Shown: in pieces, positions 1 to 11,101 of the stretch
Position numbering within the stretch: the stretch's first letter is position 1
Layout: the number at the start of each line of letters is the position of its first letter
Assembly: GCA_014529385.2 (NCBI GenBank)
Contig: CM043970.1
Coordinates: 67,602,567-67,666,566 of the forward strand
Length of the DNA stretch: 64,000 nucleotides
Direction of reading: 5' to 3'
Source of the DNA: Adiantum capillus-veneris
Taxonomy: Eukaryota > Streptophyta > Polypodiopsida > Polypodiales > Pteridaceae
Program-made: the position numbers and the translations under genes
The notes under the pieces: generated by a model
The model's input: the letters and a program-made list of their open reading frames with translations, nothing else
What the model was told of the DNA's origin: nothing
Database searches by the model: none

Positions 1-336
1 CTTGAAACCTTCTGATGAAGATGTTCGTCGGAATTGCTTCAAGTACCTGTTCGGTGAGGTGAGCTTTCTCATTTGATGAGATATCAGTTATCTCATAGGG
101 TGCCACATTCCACTCCTTCTGTGCTTTCCTTCGAGACTCATTTCCAATTTTAGCAAGTGAAATTAGGTTTTAGCCATTGATCAAAATTGTCGAAAAGTAT
201 GAACTTGACCATAAAATGAAAAAGTGAGCATAACTTTGTCAAAACTACTCCAAACTTGACCAAATTTCACCAGTGCACCTAGGATTACTATAGGCACAAG
301 ACTGTAATGTAACAGATGGATTTTCGCAAAAAAAAA

Positions 337-1458
337 AACATGGATCGCAATCCATGTTGGGAAGCATTTGAAAATTCTAAATTTGGAAAGTTGTTCCTGG
401 GCATAAGGAGATGCTACTGAGCAATTTTCTCTGGATTTAGGGTTGAAGGTACATGGATTGCGATCCATGTTGGACAATATTTTGGAAATCTGATGATACC
501 ATCTGGTAGGGTTCATCTTGATTATGACTTGGTCCAAAAAATTTGGGATTTGGATCAATGGTTTGACACTTGGGCTAAATTTTGGAAATCATGTACAGAT
601 TTAGAGATTTTGGCTTTTGAAGTGGATTTTGGGATTCAAATGGCTTGAAACTCCATGGCTTGGCTTTCTTGATCATACTGAATCAGATGGCATGGGTTTT
701 ACTTATATTGGGCAAAAAGGTACATGGATTGCAATCCATGTTTGACAAAATTTTGATACAGTTCTTGTGCACATTTGTTCCTATAGGTTTTCCTAGTACA
801 CTGGTGAAATTTTTTCAACTTTGGACATGTTTTTCCATAGTCTGCCCCATTTTTTAGTTTATGGCCATAGTTTTTTTTGTTTTGACCAAATCTGTTTCTG
901 GCAACCACTTTTGGAGTCATGTTTTGCCTGAGATCTCTCCTTGCTTTGATTTCTAATGATTTAGGTCTGTAGTTCATAGCTTTGCTTGGTTCCTTGGCAA
1001 TTTCCCCAAGACAATGAATTCTTTTGAGAAGACAAATTGAATCCTGCAAGTTTCACCATTTTGCAAGTAAACTTTTTCTTAGTTTTGATCCCACCACCAT
1101 TCTTAGGTTACATTTGCTTGTTGATAAGCTTCGAGGAGAGTGTGAAATTTCCCAAATAACTTTAGCAGTAATTTGACCAAAAGACCATTTACAAACTAAA
1201 AGTAGCAATCCAGGTGGGTTTGATGATCTTTAGAGCACTTTTGTGATCATTTTGCAACACACGTACTATTTGTACATTGTCCAACTAGTGAGCCACTTTT
1301 ATCCTAATTTTGGCAAAAAGAAACATGGATCACGATCCATGTTGGGATGCTTTTTGCAAAACCAGTCATAGGAGTTTGTTCCTGACCCTCTATTGTTGCT
1401 CCTGTAGAATTTTCCATGATTTTAGGGTTTGGGGAACATGGATCGCGATCCATGTTCC
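337..1458. repeat. Dispersed palindromes, family P3 (5 copies)
   Basis: Five copies of ATGGAT-NNNN-ATCCAT lie at 337-358, 451-470, 722-741, 1322-1343 and 1433-1458. The last is a perfect 26-bp palindrome with a CGCG core; the 722 copy is perfect with a TGCA core. The other cores are CGCA, TGCG and CACG, each one CpG transition from CGCG. They lie in non-coding DNA downstream of the Gypsy C pol tail. Confidence 0.85.
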
Positions 1459-1750
1459 AGCACTTTTTTCTGATGTTTTTAGCTTGGCTGATTCTGTCAG
1501 TTAGTTGGGGTCTATTGATAAACTATTTCTGGTTTTTGATGGGTTTTGGACTTCCTCATTGGCCCTGTTAGTTTGCCGATTTTGTGACCTTGTACTGCTC
1601 CGATTTGTTGTTTGGTACTGTTGATGCAGTATGGGTCACACACACATGCTCTTGCAAGGTTAATGATCATACCTGTCAAATCTGGTGTAGTAAGATCCAC
1701 CGAGGTGGTCGCAGTGGGAAGAAGAAACTACGAAAACTCTATGTTCATGT

Positions 1751-1752
<2 letters not shown>

Positions 1753-1843
<91 letters not shown>
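1753..1843. repeat. (CT)n microsatellite
   Basis: About 90 bp of uninterrupted CT dinucleotides. Ser-Leu or Arg-Glu reading frames across it are artefacts of the repeat. Confidence 0.98.
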
Positions 1844-1846
<3 letters not shown>

Positions 1847-2524
1847 GCAAATGAGCTTTTGTTGCCCCTTTTGACTATATGATCCCAATCTACTCGGAAT
1901 GCCCCATTTATACTTACCTTCATTGCTCATATCTTGTTGTTCATATCACCTGCAGTTCGAACCGTTCGTCATTTTGACACTCGGTTTACAAATGGCGTTC
2001 GATCTACAGTTTTGATCCTTCAGAAGGTGGCTCAAAATTCATCTTGTGATGAATTTTCCCATATTTTCCATGTTCGAAGTCCTCGCTTTGAAGTTTCAGC
2101 GTTTGCTTTCAAAAGTCAATTCTGACTTTTCTGGCTCAACTTATTAATTTTTTGTTGATTACCTGTCGTTTTTTGCTTTTTTGTAAAATAAATTTATTTA
2201 CAATGATTATTAGTCGGCCAAAAATTAGCCAAAATTAGTGTCACCTCCCTTATATACATACTCTTATTCTGGTATTAGATGGTGACGGTATGGCTCGTGA
2301 TTATGCTAGCTAAGAGTCTGTCAGGCTCTGAAAAACTTTGTGTTTTTTAAAGAAAAGGAAAGGAAAGGAAACGAAAAGAAAAGAAGTAAGATGATAATAA
2401 TGGTATATACAAATGATAATCCAGCCGCACTGTCCCCCTTCCTAGAGTGAGTCGTCCGCTATGAACATGTGTCAGAGTGCTTGGGAATCAAGCACGTGTC
2501 TATGCATAGCCATATAGTGTGGCT

Positions 2525-2909
2525 CTATGATGCTGATGGAGGATATGCATGGGAAAACAAAATGTTGTGCAAGAGATAGGTGTTGAACAATATGTTTAGT
2601 GGTTGTTGATGGCGAGGTTCCCTGGATGTTGCGTGGTCCAAACAATTGTAATTGGAGAAGAAGCGCTCTGTGTTTGAATGTGTCCTACAAAAGTTTTGAT
2701 GTTGCCGGTGGGGTTGGTTTTTGGCATTTTTTGGGTTGCCATCGAAATTGCTTAGGTATGGATCCGCTAGAAGAGGCATCGGGAATGCGAGGTTGTTTTG
2801 GTTGCCATACCCATTTGAGTGTGTTTGGATGTTGAAGATAGTCGTCCATTGGGTTAGGTCGTGTGACAACAGCGGTGGGCAATTTGTGGTTTAATTTTTG
2901 TGTAGGCAA
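2525..2909 (-). pseudogene. Pol C-terminal tail remnant of Gypsy C with Trp repeats
   Basis: Minus-strand reading shows a proline-, glutamine- and lysine-rich segment with spaced tryptophan motifs (KWVWQPKQ, FRWQPKK). These resemble the QIWIPKK-type repeats in the degenerate pol tail of Gypsy A at 10478-11101. Two overlapping frames contribute, so at least one frameshift is present. The frame runs up to the Gypsy B LTR boundary, which suggests that pol was cut by that insertion. I assign no enzymatic function; the tail lies beyond integrase in this lineage. Confidence 0.5.
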
Positions 2910-3111
2910 TTGTTAGAAGCTGGACACACCCTACGGAAAATGACTGCTTGGCAGATTGTTATTTTTTGTAATTATTCATTTATTGAGAAAACCCAACATT
3001 TCACCTTTGTAAATATTGGGGCTTACAGAAGTTTCCAAATTGTATCCCAGTTTTGACACTTAGATTGAGTAGATGGTTAAATTGGAACATTAGGGTTTGA
3101 GAATTGTAAGG

Positions 3112-3119
3112 TATTTATA
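3112..3119 (+). promoter_or_regulatory. TATA-like box in Gypsy B LTR
   Basis: TATTTATA about 200 bp into the inferred LTR, in sense orientation for Gypsy B. Position and composition fit an LTR promoter; no other evidence. Confidence 0.35.
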
Positions 3120-3401
3120 CCACTTTTTGACCTTAATGAAAAAACCTTTTGTCATTCTAAAAAAGTTTGAAGTCTGTGAGTGAGCGTACTGTGTACGAGA
3201 GAGAGTGAGAGCTTCATCTTGACGCTACGCGCACATCGATGGTCGGAATCAAGTGCGGAGAAGTGCAGCGTGTTGCCCCTGGCGAGAGCTACAGGCCAAT
3301 ACCTACATTGTGTGCGTACGGTCCGGTTTTGCGAGCTCCATCTACGAGCTTAATCTGGTGATTGGGTGAGCATACGTTGTCTGATTTTGCATTGCAGCAT
3401 A

Positions 3402-3406
3402 TCCAC
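3402..3406. repeat. Target-site duplication of Gypsy A, left copy
   Basis: TCCAC immediately before the left LTR; the same five bases follow the right LTR at 21032-21036. Five bp is the usual Ty3/Gypsy duplication length. Confidence 0.9.
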
Positions 3407-4344
3407 TGTTAAGGCGGTTACGTCGCTAGCGGAAGCTAAACAGCGAGAACTCAACCAACAACAGAATTTGTCAGACGAGGACGGAGCTTGACCGGTAGGC
3501 GCATGGAAACAACTAGGTGGGTGTCAAATCACCTGCTCGACCTTCTAATGACAATCACTACTAAGGAAATCAAATCTAAGTTCTAAAATACGCAAGTGAC
3601 TGAAATCCTTACTACGAACGAGTGCTATACGAAACACGATCTAGAATCATTGAATCGATCTCAAACTCAAGGGGAAGTCTATACACTAGGTAAGAACAAC
3701 ACCCTAAAGACTTGAACTGCAAAATCAACCTATAACCACTCCGTGCGGCAAACGCGTATGAAGACAGGCCGAAAAATACAGGTGATCGAAACTTGACCCC
3801 GATGGTACCAATGTGTAGCTCTACTCGTTGTGGTTCTATAGATATGTTGCACACTCCATTCCAACACACGAGTTGGAAGAAAACTCACACCGAAGCTCGT
3901 AGGAACTTACCACACATAGAAGCCGATAGCGCGCACTCTTGGTATCTGTGCGTAGCTCTTGCCGTTGCTAACACAATGGCGGTGTCGCTTCTCCAATGGC
4001 GGCTCCGTATCTCGCGTAGCAAGTAGATAAGACTCTCTCTCTCACACTCTCTCTAAGACACAGTCACGGCGCTCAAAAACTCACTTTGATTAATAATCTG
4101 AATCCCCCTAGGTTACAAAAACTTTGGCTTATATACCTCAGCCTTGGAGGTGAGAACATCTCTAACTAATTACATCAGCAAGTGAAATTACTTCGGGATT
4201 ACAAGCTGGAAACTCAATTGAGTCCCGTTACTTAATGAATGGCTCGAATCAAATTTAATGTCGGAAAGACATTTATTACAATCAATGGTTACAAAATGAT
4301 GAGTGTGAGTAAAAATGTGGGTGTGATCCTCTGCTGGCTCAACA
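3407..4344 (-). repeat. 3' LTR of Gypsy A
   Basis: 938 bp, starting TGTTAAGGCG and ending GGCTCAACA on the plus strand, about 97-98% identical by eye to 20093-21031. It holds a TATATAA box on the minus strand at 4129-4135. Confidence 0.95.
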
Positions 4345-4356
4345 CTCCCCCCCTCC
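4345..4356 (-). other. Polypurine tract of Gypsy A
   Basis: On the minus strand GGAGGGGGGGAG abuts the 3' LTR, where second-strand synthesis is expected to be primed. Confidence 0.8.
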
Positions 4357-4393
4357 GCGTTCATGTCATCCCTGACATGACTTTTATGCTTGG

Positions 4394-7300
4394 TCAATAA
4401 AGTCCTGTCATCTTGAGCATCTGCAAATGTGATTCGTATCGTAGGTTGCCGATGGTCAAGGTCGGGCCGAATATTTTGCTTTCGTGGGTGAAAAAGCCGG
4501 TGTAGAAAGCTTCTTCGAATGTTTGCATGTGGAAGCTAGGCAAAAACATAATCCTTTGGTATAGGAGGTGTAACACTTTTGGAGAAGGCTGCAATGAAAG
4601 ATCGTACATCATATTAGTCACTGTGTTGGCCGTCGATAGCAGACTCGAGGTCGTGGCTTTTTCTGGCGCAAACACTTCAATGCAAGCTAAGAGAGTCCTG
4701 CAGATTTTCTTGAGCATCTGACACGAAAGGTCAGGAGAGCCAGTAAAGAGCTTGATGGTGCCCATTAGGGTTTTCACCATGTAGGCTTTACCTATTCTCT
4801 CTCCTACCTTTGGTCCTGGCATCCTGGGGTAATTAAGCCAATTTGGCTTCTTTTCTGCAATCCTACCATGCTCTTTCCAGTTTTTGACTCTTGGCACCGG
4901 GCAGAAGGTTGCATCTTCCCGAATCTCCTTTGGTGCCTCCACCAAGTAGATGAGGTAGGCTGGGTATTTGTTCAGCCAACCTTTCCTCCATTTAGGTTGT
5001 GAATCTACTATCTTCTTTGATTGTTCCTCCTTTGTGATGTCGCCTTTGTAAAGAGCGACATACTGCTCCTCCTCTATTCTCTTTTTCGTCTTTAGCACTT
5101 CAAATTTCATCAAAGGGAAAGGCAGGCTGGGTTGCATCCACTGTTCATGGAGCACTTTTGTGTCTAGTCCCTGAAGTCTAATGGAGATTAGGAGTCTCCT
5201 CTCCCATTCCATCTCCGCCTTGGCACTCTCCTCTGTTGACTTTTCTATTTGGTCATGGAGCCTTTGTTCTTCTTCTTCAGAGATTCCTGAAGTCGAGACC
5301 ACCTCTTGAGCTGGGGCTGGATCTTCAATTGTGGTTGCCTCTCCAGTTTCTGGTAGCTCTATGGCTGCTCCACCTGATTCTTCGTGTGGTGTCTCTGTCT
5401 CTCTTCTTTGTTGCTCTTGTAGATCTTGGAGCTGTTTGCGGAGGGCCTCATTCTCTGTCCATAGTGTTTGATTTTCTAATGTGAGCCTCTCCTCTGCGGC
5501 CAATGATCCCTCCGCAATGTGCAACCTTTGCACTTGCTCTAATCTCAGCTCTCTTTGTAAGCTTCGGACCTGGTCTTCCAAAGCTGGTATGATAACTCCC
5601 TCTTGTTCGGTTCCTGCTCTGCTAGCTCTAGGGGTAGTCCTGAGTCTAGTGATTGTTCTTGCTTGGAGCTCTACTCTCTCCCTTAGCTCAATGAGCTCAT
5701 CCTTAGCCACCTCCAAGTCATCCTCTATCCGCTCCCTTGCTTCCTGTGCACTTGTTACTTCTCTTGAAGCCTCGGCTAGCTGGAGTATCAAGCCGTCTCT
5801 CTCGTTTTCCGCTTCATAGAGTGATGCTTTATGACTTTCAGATTCAGTCATAGCATTCTCTAATTTCCTCTGCAACTCTGCTTCCCTTTGTTTGGCTGTC
5901 TCCATCTCTGCTTCCTTTGCCTTGGATCTTTCTTTTATCTTGCTGAGCAGTTCATGCACCATGTGCATGTCTTTTTCATCTTCATCTGTCAACTCTAAAG
6001 CTCTTTCTGCCACCACCTCCATTGGCTTTGGCTCTTCTAGTACGTTCGGTTCGTCCAGTTTCTCTTCACTTTCTTTTTTACTCTCTGTCTTTTCCTCCGT
6101 CCCTCTACGTTCATCTTGTTTTTGTAGTGTGATCCCATAAACTGCCTCAAGGGCCTCTTCTTCAGTGTATCCTATAGCTACCAGATCCTCATAATCATTT
6201 CTCTTTTGCTGAACTGGATCTATCTTCTTTTCTTTGGTCTCGGCCTCTAGCTTTTCCAAATCCTCTGTGTCCACCTCTACTGTGGTCTCCTCCACAATTT
6301 TTTCCATCTTCTTCGGGCTTGGTACATCAGTCATAGAGGGATATCTGTCCTCAGCTTCCTTGGCTTTTCCTTTGTTGGCTTGCGCGTCTATCTCTTGAGG
6401 CTTAGTAGACTCATCTACTTTCCTTTTCCCCTTATCGTCTTTTTTCAGCTCAGCTTTTAATTGTTGTACCTCCTCTTCAGTGTATGGCTCGATAGGTTGT
6501 TGCTCCAGAATAGCCTCTGACTCCTCATAAGCTTTAATATATTGATCGTATTGATCAATATGTGGCCTGGCTGAGCTAGTTCCGACTTTAGTGGGGTCTG
6601 GCACCCACTTTTCTTCAAAGTCACCCTTTAGAGCTCTTTCTGCTCTAAACTGCTCCACTAGTCTTTCCATTCTTGCCGCTTTCTGACTTTTGGTTTGCTT
6701 GGGAGCAACCTTCTTTTTTACTTTCTTCTTAAGCGGCTCGTCCACATCCTCTGCAGGTTCTGAAACTACTTCTAGTTTCCGGCGTGCTCTTGTGGATGCC
6801 CTCTTGGATACTTCGGGTTGTTCTTCCTCCTCGTCGGCTTCTCTAAGCCACTCATTCTGGGAGGGAACCTTTGGCCACTGATCTCTAGCTCCAATAGCTT
6901 CATAAGCGATTCTTGTCAGAATTTCCGCTCCTCCTATGTACTTTGGCTTCTCGTTGTGCATGGCAATTACTTGCTCATGGATGTGTTGAGCGTAATTCAC
7001 CTCTTTTGGCATATTGCTCTTTAATGCCCATGTGATGGTGGTCGCAATGGCATGGGGTGGTGTCGTATACTTTTGAGGTCTCTTACTGCAAACATGGAGA
7101 AACTGGTTGTACAGTCGGCAAAGGGTTGCCGCTCTTGGGTCCGCCATATCTCCATAGGTTGCATTTTGCTTCTTGGGCCCATAGACCTCTATGGCCTCCC
7201 TTCTTTCCCTGACCAAGCTCCCTTTGTTGTGCAGCTTCAATGCGTCTGCAATGAGCTGTGGAGTGATCTGTACTTCAACTTTCTCTCCATCCATGGCTGT

Positions 7301-7669
7301 CAATGTGGCTTTTCCATCCTTCTGAATGGATGTTGCCAACTCGTACACTCTTCTTGTATCCACACCTGATGGTCTCGAGGTGAAGAAACTGTGCAAGTCT
7401 GCCCTTTCCAGGTACCTGCTGATGTCTTCTGACCTGCTATAGTCTACCAATTCCTGTGGGATCATCGGTACATCCACCGCTTGCCCTTGAGGATCTCTGA
7501 AAGTCCCCAGGTAGATCTTTATTCCCTCTTTCTCCAATACTGCTTCCTCCACCCAAGTTTTGGTTGGCTTGAGGGTTTCTGCTGGAATGTCAAAGGGTTC
7601 TGCTTCTGCAAGAGCATCTTTGATTGTCGGTCTTTTTCTCTTCGTTGCCGATGACTTGGCGGAATCCAT
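4394..7669 (-). CDS. Gypsy A extra ORF, 1,091 aa coiled-coil protein
   Basis: An uninterrupted frame with an ATG at 7669, sense to Gypsy A and placed between pol and the 3' LTR, where env-like or additional ORFs sit in some plant Gypsy elements. Residues 1-30 are basic. About 40-270 look globular and resemble the plant retrotransposon-associated domains found near Athila-type elements (weak impression). About 280-330 carry basic runs (KKKVKKKVAPK) that could be nuclear localisation signals. About 340-580 are charged and Glu/Lys-rich. About 590-800 form long heptad-like coiled coils, and the C-terminal 220 residues look globular again. No signal peptide or membrane segment is seen, so it is not env-like. 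It is intact while gag-pol is broken, which suggests recent integrity or separate selection. Function unknown. Confidence 0.75.
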   Translation of the reverse strand: MDSAKSSATKRKRPTIKDALAEAEPFDIPAETLKPTKTWVEEAVLEKEGIKIYLGTFRDPQGQAVDVPMIPQELVDYSRSEDISRYLERADLHSFFTSRPSGVDTRRVYELATSIQKDGKATLTAMDGEKVEVQITPQLIADALKLHNKGSLVRERREAIEVYGPKKQNATYGDMADPRAATLCRLYNQFLHVCSKRPQKYTTPPHAIATTITWALKSNMPKEVNYAQHIHEQVIAMHNEKPKYIGGAEILTRIAYEAIGARDQWPKVPSQNEWLREADEEEEQPEVSKRASTRARRKLEVVSEPAEDVDEPLKKKVKKKVAPKQTKSQKAARMERLVEQFRAERALKGDFEEKWVPDPTKVGTSSARPHIDQYDQYIKAYEESEAILEQQPIEPYTEEEVQQLKAELKKDDKGKRKVDESTKPQEIDAQANKGKAKEAEDRYPSMTDVPSPKKMEKIVEETTVEVDTEDLEKLEAETKEKKIDPVQQKRNDYEDLVAIGYTEEEALEAVYGITLQKQDERRGTEEKTESKKESEEKLDEPNVLEEPKPMEVVAERALELTDEDEKDMHMVHELLSKIKERSKAKEAEMETAKQREAELQRKLENAMTESESHKASLYEAENERDGLILQLAEASREVTSAQEARERIEDDLEVAKDELIELRERVELQARTITRLRTTPRASRAGTEQEGVIIPALEDQVRSLQRELRLEQVQRLHIAEGSLAAEERLTLENQTLWTENEALRKQLQDLQEQQRRETETPHEESGGAAIELPETGEATTIEDPAPAQEVVSTSGISEEEEQRLHDQIEKSTEESAKAEMEWERRLLISIRLQGLDTKVLHEQWMQPSLPFPLMKFEVLKTKKRIEEEQYVALYKGDITKEEQSKKIVDSQPKWRKGWLNKYPAYLIYLVEAPKEIREDATFCPVPRVKNWKEHGRIAEKKPNWLNYPRMPGPKVGERIGKAYMVKTLMGTIKLFTGSPDLSCQMLKKICRTLLACIEVFAPEKATTSSLLSTANTVTNMMYDLSLQPSPKVLHLLYQRIMFLPSFHMQTFEEAFYTGFFTHESKIFGPTLTIGNLRYESHLQMLKMTGLY

Positions 7670-10477
7670 GGATCCTGTAACTCCAATTTCAGAAGTTAGC
7701 GTCTTTTTAGTACTGAAAGCCGAAATGAAGCTTTTAACTATTCAAATGACTTGAAAATTGAAACATGAGCTATTCAGGGCCTAAGGATGCAAGGTAGGTG
7801 AAAAAATATGCAAAATGGGCTCAAAATCATGCTGGAGACATCATACGCGTATGATGTCTTTTGTGTCAAAATGACTTCATATTGGTTGTGCTTGTAGCTG
7901 ATAGTGTACATATGAGTATCATATGCTTGGATTTGAGTTTGGATCCCATTTGGTCAAGTTTTGGCCAATTTGTCCAGTTCTGGCTCTTGGCAAAATTTTG
8001 AAAGGGAATTGGATTTTATGATCCAAATTGGATAAAACTTGGTGGTTCACTTTCAAATGGCATGTAGATCACTTCTGTTTGGTGGTTGAAGCCCTGAGGT
8101 GCCAAAATCACATAGTGAGACATCATACGCGTATGATGTCTTTTAGTGTATTTTTGGACCAAATTTCTCTATAAGCTTGGATTTGGCTTTAGATAGGCTT
8201 ATTCAGTGGATTTATGAAGTTTGGATAGATTTTGGGCTAAAAATGGCTCTGGAGACATCATACGCGTATGATGTCTTTTTCATTAATTTTGCATGGGATT
8301 GGTTCTGTGGACTCCCCATGTACTAGTAAAGGACTGTCTCTACTCAAATCTTGGTTTGGACTTGAGTATGTTGGATTTGGGCCAAAAATAGGCTTTAGAT
8401 GAAGGATTTTCCCTCAATTGGGCTAATGGGGTGATCCACTTGACCAAATGGTTCCAAATTTCATATGTAGCATGTATTAGATATATATAATGGATGTATG
8501 ATGACAAATGAGCAGTTTTGGCTCTGTAAGTGCAAATAGACATCATACGTGTATGATGTCTTTTGTGTCAAAATGGTGCTTTTTGGTTCCAGATAGCTTG
8601 TAGATGTGTTAATCAACAATCCTACAAAGTTTCATTGAGTTTGGAGTTATTTTGACAAAATTAGGACCAAAAATCAATTTTATGGCCTAATTTGCGTCTT
8701 TTTGGTTTTCCTTGGGTTTTCTAACTCCAATTCTCATGATACTTGGTTCATAGGATGTGATTAACATGTGGAATGAGGCTATGCACTCAAATGTTGAAAT
8801 GGATGTGAAATTCATGCTGTGAGACATCATACGCGTATGATGTCTTTTCTTGAAATGTTGGTCTTTTTGTGCAAAGAATGCTTTGTGCTAGTGCCCTAAG
8901 CCCTGCTAACTAGTTTTCAACTTAAAAAGTCATCAGTTTAGCTAAAAAGCCCCCTTATAGGCATTTCAGTCTCCGAAGTCGTCTTTTTGCCTTGGAGTTG
9001 AATTTCTTCAACTTTTCTTCTCGAGAGTTGCATTTCCAGCTCATTGGATATGTTGTGAAGCCATCTATTTGGTTGAACTTGACTTTGGCTCCCCGTTCTC
9101 CATCTTTCTCCATTTGGTTGCCTGAAAGCGTCTTTTTCACCATCGGTAAGTGAATCAGCTTTCTTTTGGGTTTTGCTTGCAAACATAAGTCATCCATGTA
9201 TATTTGAAGCTGCTTGTGAAGTTTCATTTCATTCGGTCGTCAATTTCAGTCGTTATGCCAAAATGACGCTTTGTGTGTCCGCAGCCGAATCGGTTGTTCC
9301 GACCTACTTTTGGTGGTCCAAACCTGGAGATACTCTATGGTTGCATTGTCCTTGATGTGGTTGAACTTCCTCTGAAGTTTCATGTCATTTCGATAACTTT
9401 TTCCTGTTTGCCTCTTGCAGGCTCTGTTGACCTAGGGTTTTTCCAGTCGTTCTTTCTTGAGCTTTGAGTGTTAGAAACCCATCTTCTATACTAGGGTAAC
9501 CCACCTATAAGTTCTTGCAAGGTTTGGTTAGGCGTTCGTGCCCCTACCTAGCATTCTTCCCCATTCCCCGTCTGCTCTTGTTTCTTGGTTTTGGTCAGTT
9601 TTCGCGACAAAATTTAACGATAAGCATCAAAAGCTTATGGCAACGAGTCTACCTCTCATGTCTGGTGTCCTCTGAGCTCTCGTAGCAGTCGTAGAAGGCT
9701 GTAGAAGGTTGGATGCTCCTGTGTGCTCTTTGCTCTCTCCAAGAAGGTAATAGTGGAAATGAGCTTGAAAGTGATGTGAAAAATACTTAACTTCGGACTT
9801 CTCGGATCACTTGTTACCAAATTTGACATGTGCTCCTATCTCGTCGTGAAATGCACTTTAGGATTTGAAATTTCTCAATTTGGACTCCGTTTGACCTGTT
9901 TCTGAGAAATCTGTCCACTTTGCCAAAATTCTGTCATTTCGGGCTTCCCGCAACTTTTCCCGAATTGTACTCAATTTTTACCATGGTTTGCCCTTGTCAT
10001 TAGGATCATCACCATCTATTCTTTTCTTTTTTCTGATCTCGTTTCACCTGCTTTTTTATTTTTCTTTTACTTTTATTAAGAAAATCATAAAAAATAAAGA
10101 AAAATAGCAAATTGAAGCCAAAAAATTCCAAACATACACAATAAATAGCTGGTAACCCTGTGTATATGAATATACACTTATTTGTGATTTTTGGACTTGG
10201 ATTACCACTTTTTAGCTCCAAACACACTCTTATTTAGTGATATTTACACGTCTAGAGACCCAAATTCATCATTTGATCTCTTCTTGTTGCAAAACAAGGT
10301 ATATAAGGTCATAAATATTATCAATATCCGCAATCAAACATAAAAATTGCAAAATCATGTAAGACACTGTCCTTGTAATATAATTTTTATTTTTTTTGTT
10401 TTTGTCGCTTGTAGCTGCTTTGTAGCTCCTGTATACATGTATACCTCCCCCCTCCTAGTCTGAGTCCTCCTGGAGGA
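7670..10477 (-). other. Gypsy A non-coding region between pol tail and extra ORF
   Basis: About 2.8 kb without a credible gene. It holds five palindromes of family P1 (7836-8845) and, near 10447, a C-rich tract (purine-rich in the sense strand) that could be an internal polypurine tract. Short frames here look random. Confidence 0.6.
7836..8845. repeat. Dispersed palindromes, family P1, 3' cluster (5 copies)
   Basis: 24-bp palindromes with core ATCATACGCGTATGAT at 7836-7859, 8118-8141, 8253-8276, 8538-8561 and 8822-8845. Spacings are 282, 135, 285 and 284 bp. Four are perfect; the 8538 copy has CGTG in place of CGCG. Confidence 0.95.
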
Positions 10478-11101
10478 CTATGAATTGTCTATGGGTGAAG
10501 CATTATAGTTGTTTTGGTCATAAGTTCCCACTACAATTGTAGAGCGATGATACAACAGTCTTTCCAATAAAGCTGCTCTTTGTTTGATTGAAGGATTGGT
10601 GGTCGGGTTTTGGGTTGGTTTTGGCACTGCGGTAGTAGAATCAGTAGATGGATTCTTCTTTACCTTGTTGTTCTTTTGCACAATCCAAATATGCTTCCGC
10701 TTCGCTTGTGCTTGCCACAAACTCTTTGCGACCCAAACCTGCTTTGTTCTTTGTGTTGATTTCCTCGCCTTGAAATACCTAGGAGTTTCTGTGGATTGTA
10801 CTAAAGGGAGTTCCTATTTACAAATCGTTGGGATCCAAATTTGCTTGCTATAGCTTTGTGCCGTCATGAACTTCTTTGGAATCCAGATCTGTTTCACTGT
10901 CCTTGATTGTTTGGAATCACTCTGTTGTCTGGTATTGAAGACTCTGTTTTCCACGTTTGTTTCCTCTGTCACAACCTTTTTTGGTCTTCATACCAACTTT
11001 GACTCCGTTTTTTCCCAAGGTTGAGCTGTTATATTATTGCTTGTCTTCCATTTCCATTGTTGAGAGTTCCTCGTCGAAGAGCAATCCAGTTGTATAGAAA
11101 C
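10478..11101 (-). pseudogene. Gypsy A pol tail with Trp repeats, degenerate
   Basis: Continues in the same frame as the integrase/second-protease ORF past its TAA at 11102-11104, with further TGA and TAG stops. It carries repeated tryptophan motifs of the form K-x-I/V-W-I/V (QIWIPKK, QIWIPT, QVWVAK, HIWIVQK) plus earlier WKW and QPWEK segments, and ends in a Pro/Thr/Asn-rich stretch. A counterpart occurs in Gypsy C (2525-2909), so the tail is a feature of the lineage rather than chance. Role unknown; a chromatin- or nucleocapsid-binding tail is a guess. Confidence 0.5.

Larger units (their letters stand above)
1..2910 (-). mobile_element. Gypsy C: 3' part of a minus-strand Ty3/Gypsy element
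   Basis: This segment is assigned to a third Gypsy element by its resemblance to Gypsy A. On the minus strand a tryptophan-repeat pol tail (2909-2525) is followed by a C-rich tract near 2432 and then by non-coding DNA with five dispersed palindromes (337-1458). Gypsy A has the same order: pol tail, C-rich tract near 10447, palindromes. The element runs off the left edge and is cut at 2910/2911 by the LTR of Gypsy B. No LTR, gag or RT is visible. Apart from the (CT)n run and palindromes I see no gene in 1-2524. Confidence 0.6.
2911..3406 (+). repeat. 5' LTR of Gypsy B, first part
   Basis: Starts TGTTAGAAGC directly after the Gypsy C pol tail and ends at the TCCAC target site of Gypsy A; the rest resumes at 21032. 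The start is inferred from the TG terminus and from the change out of coding-like sequence. It cannot be checked against a 3' LTR inside this window. Confidence 0.55.

Noticed and set aside
1-43. Hammerhead-ribozyme-like sequence: CTTGAA...CTGATGAAGATG...TTCAAG
   Set aside because: It has CTGATGA and pairing ends, but the required GAAA box and a proper stem III are missing; most likely chance.
1584-1930. ORFs of Ser-Leu or Arg-Glu repeats over the (CT)n run
   Set aside because: Dinucleotide repeats are open in several frames on both strands; no coding evidence. The same applies to Cys-Val, Thr-His and Ser-Leu frames at 33420-33490, 38577-38888 and 55466-56753.
5236-7369. Plus-strand ORFs at 5236-5819, 5892-6140 and 6690-7369
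   Set aside because: Shadows of the minus-strand 1,091-codon ORF of Gypsy A; composition reflects its Glu/Lys-rich codons.
7836-8845. CRISPR-like array
   Set aside because: Repeats are palindromes about 135-285 bp apart in a plant retroelement, without regular spacers or cas genes.
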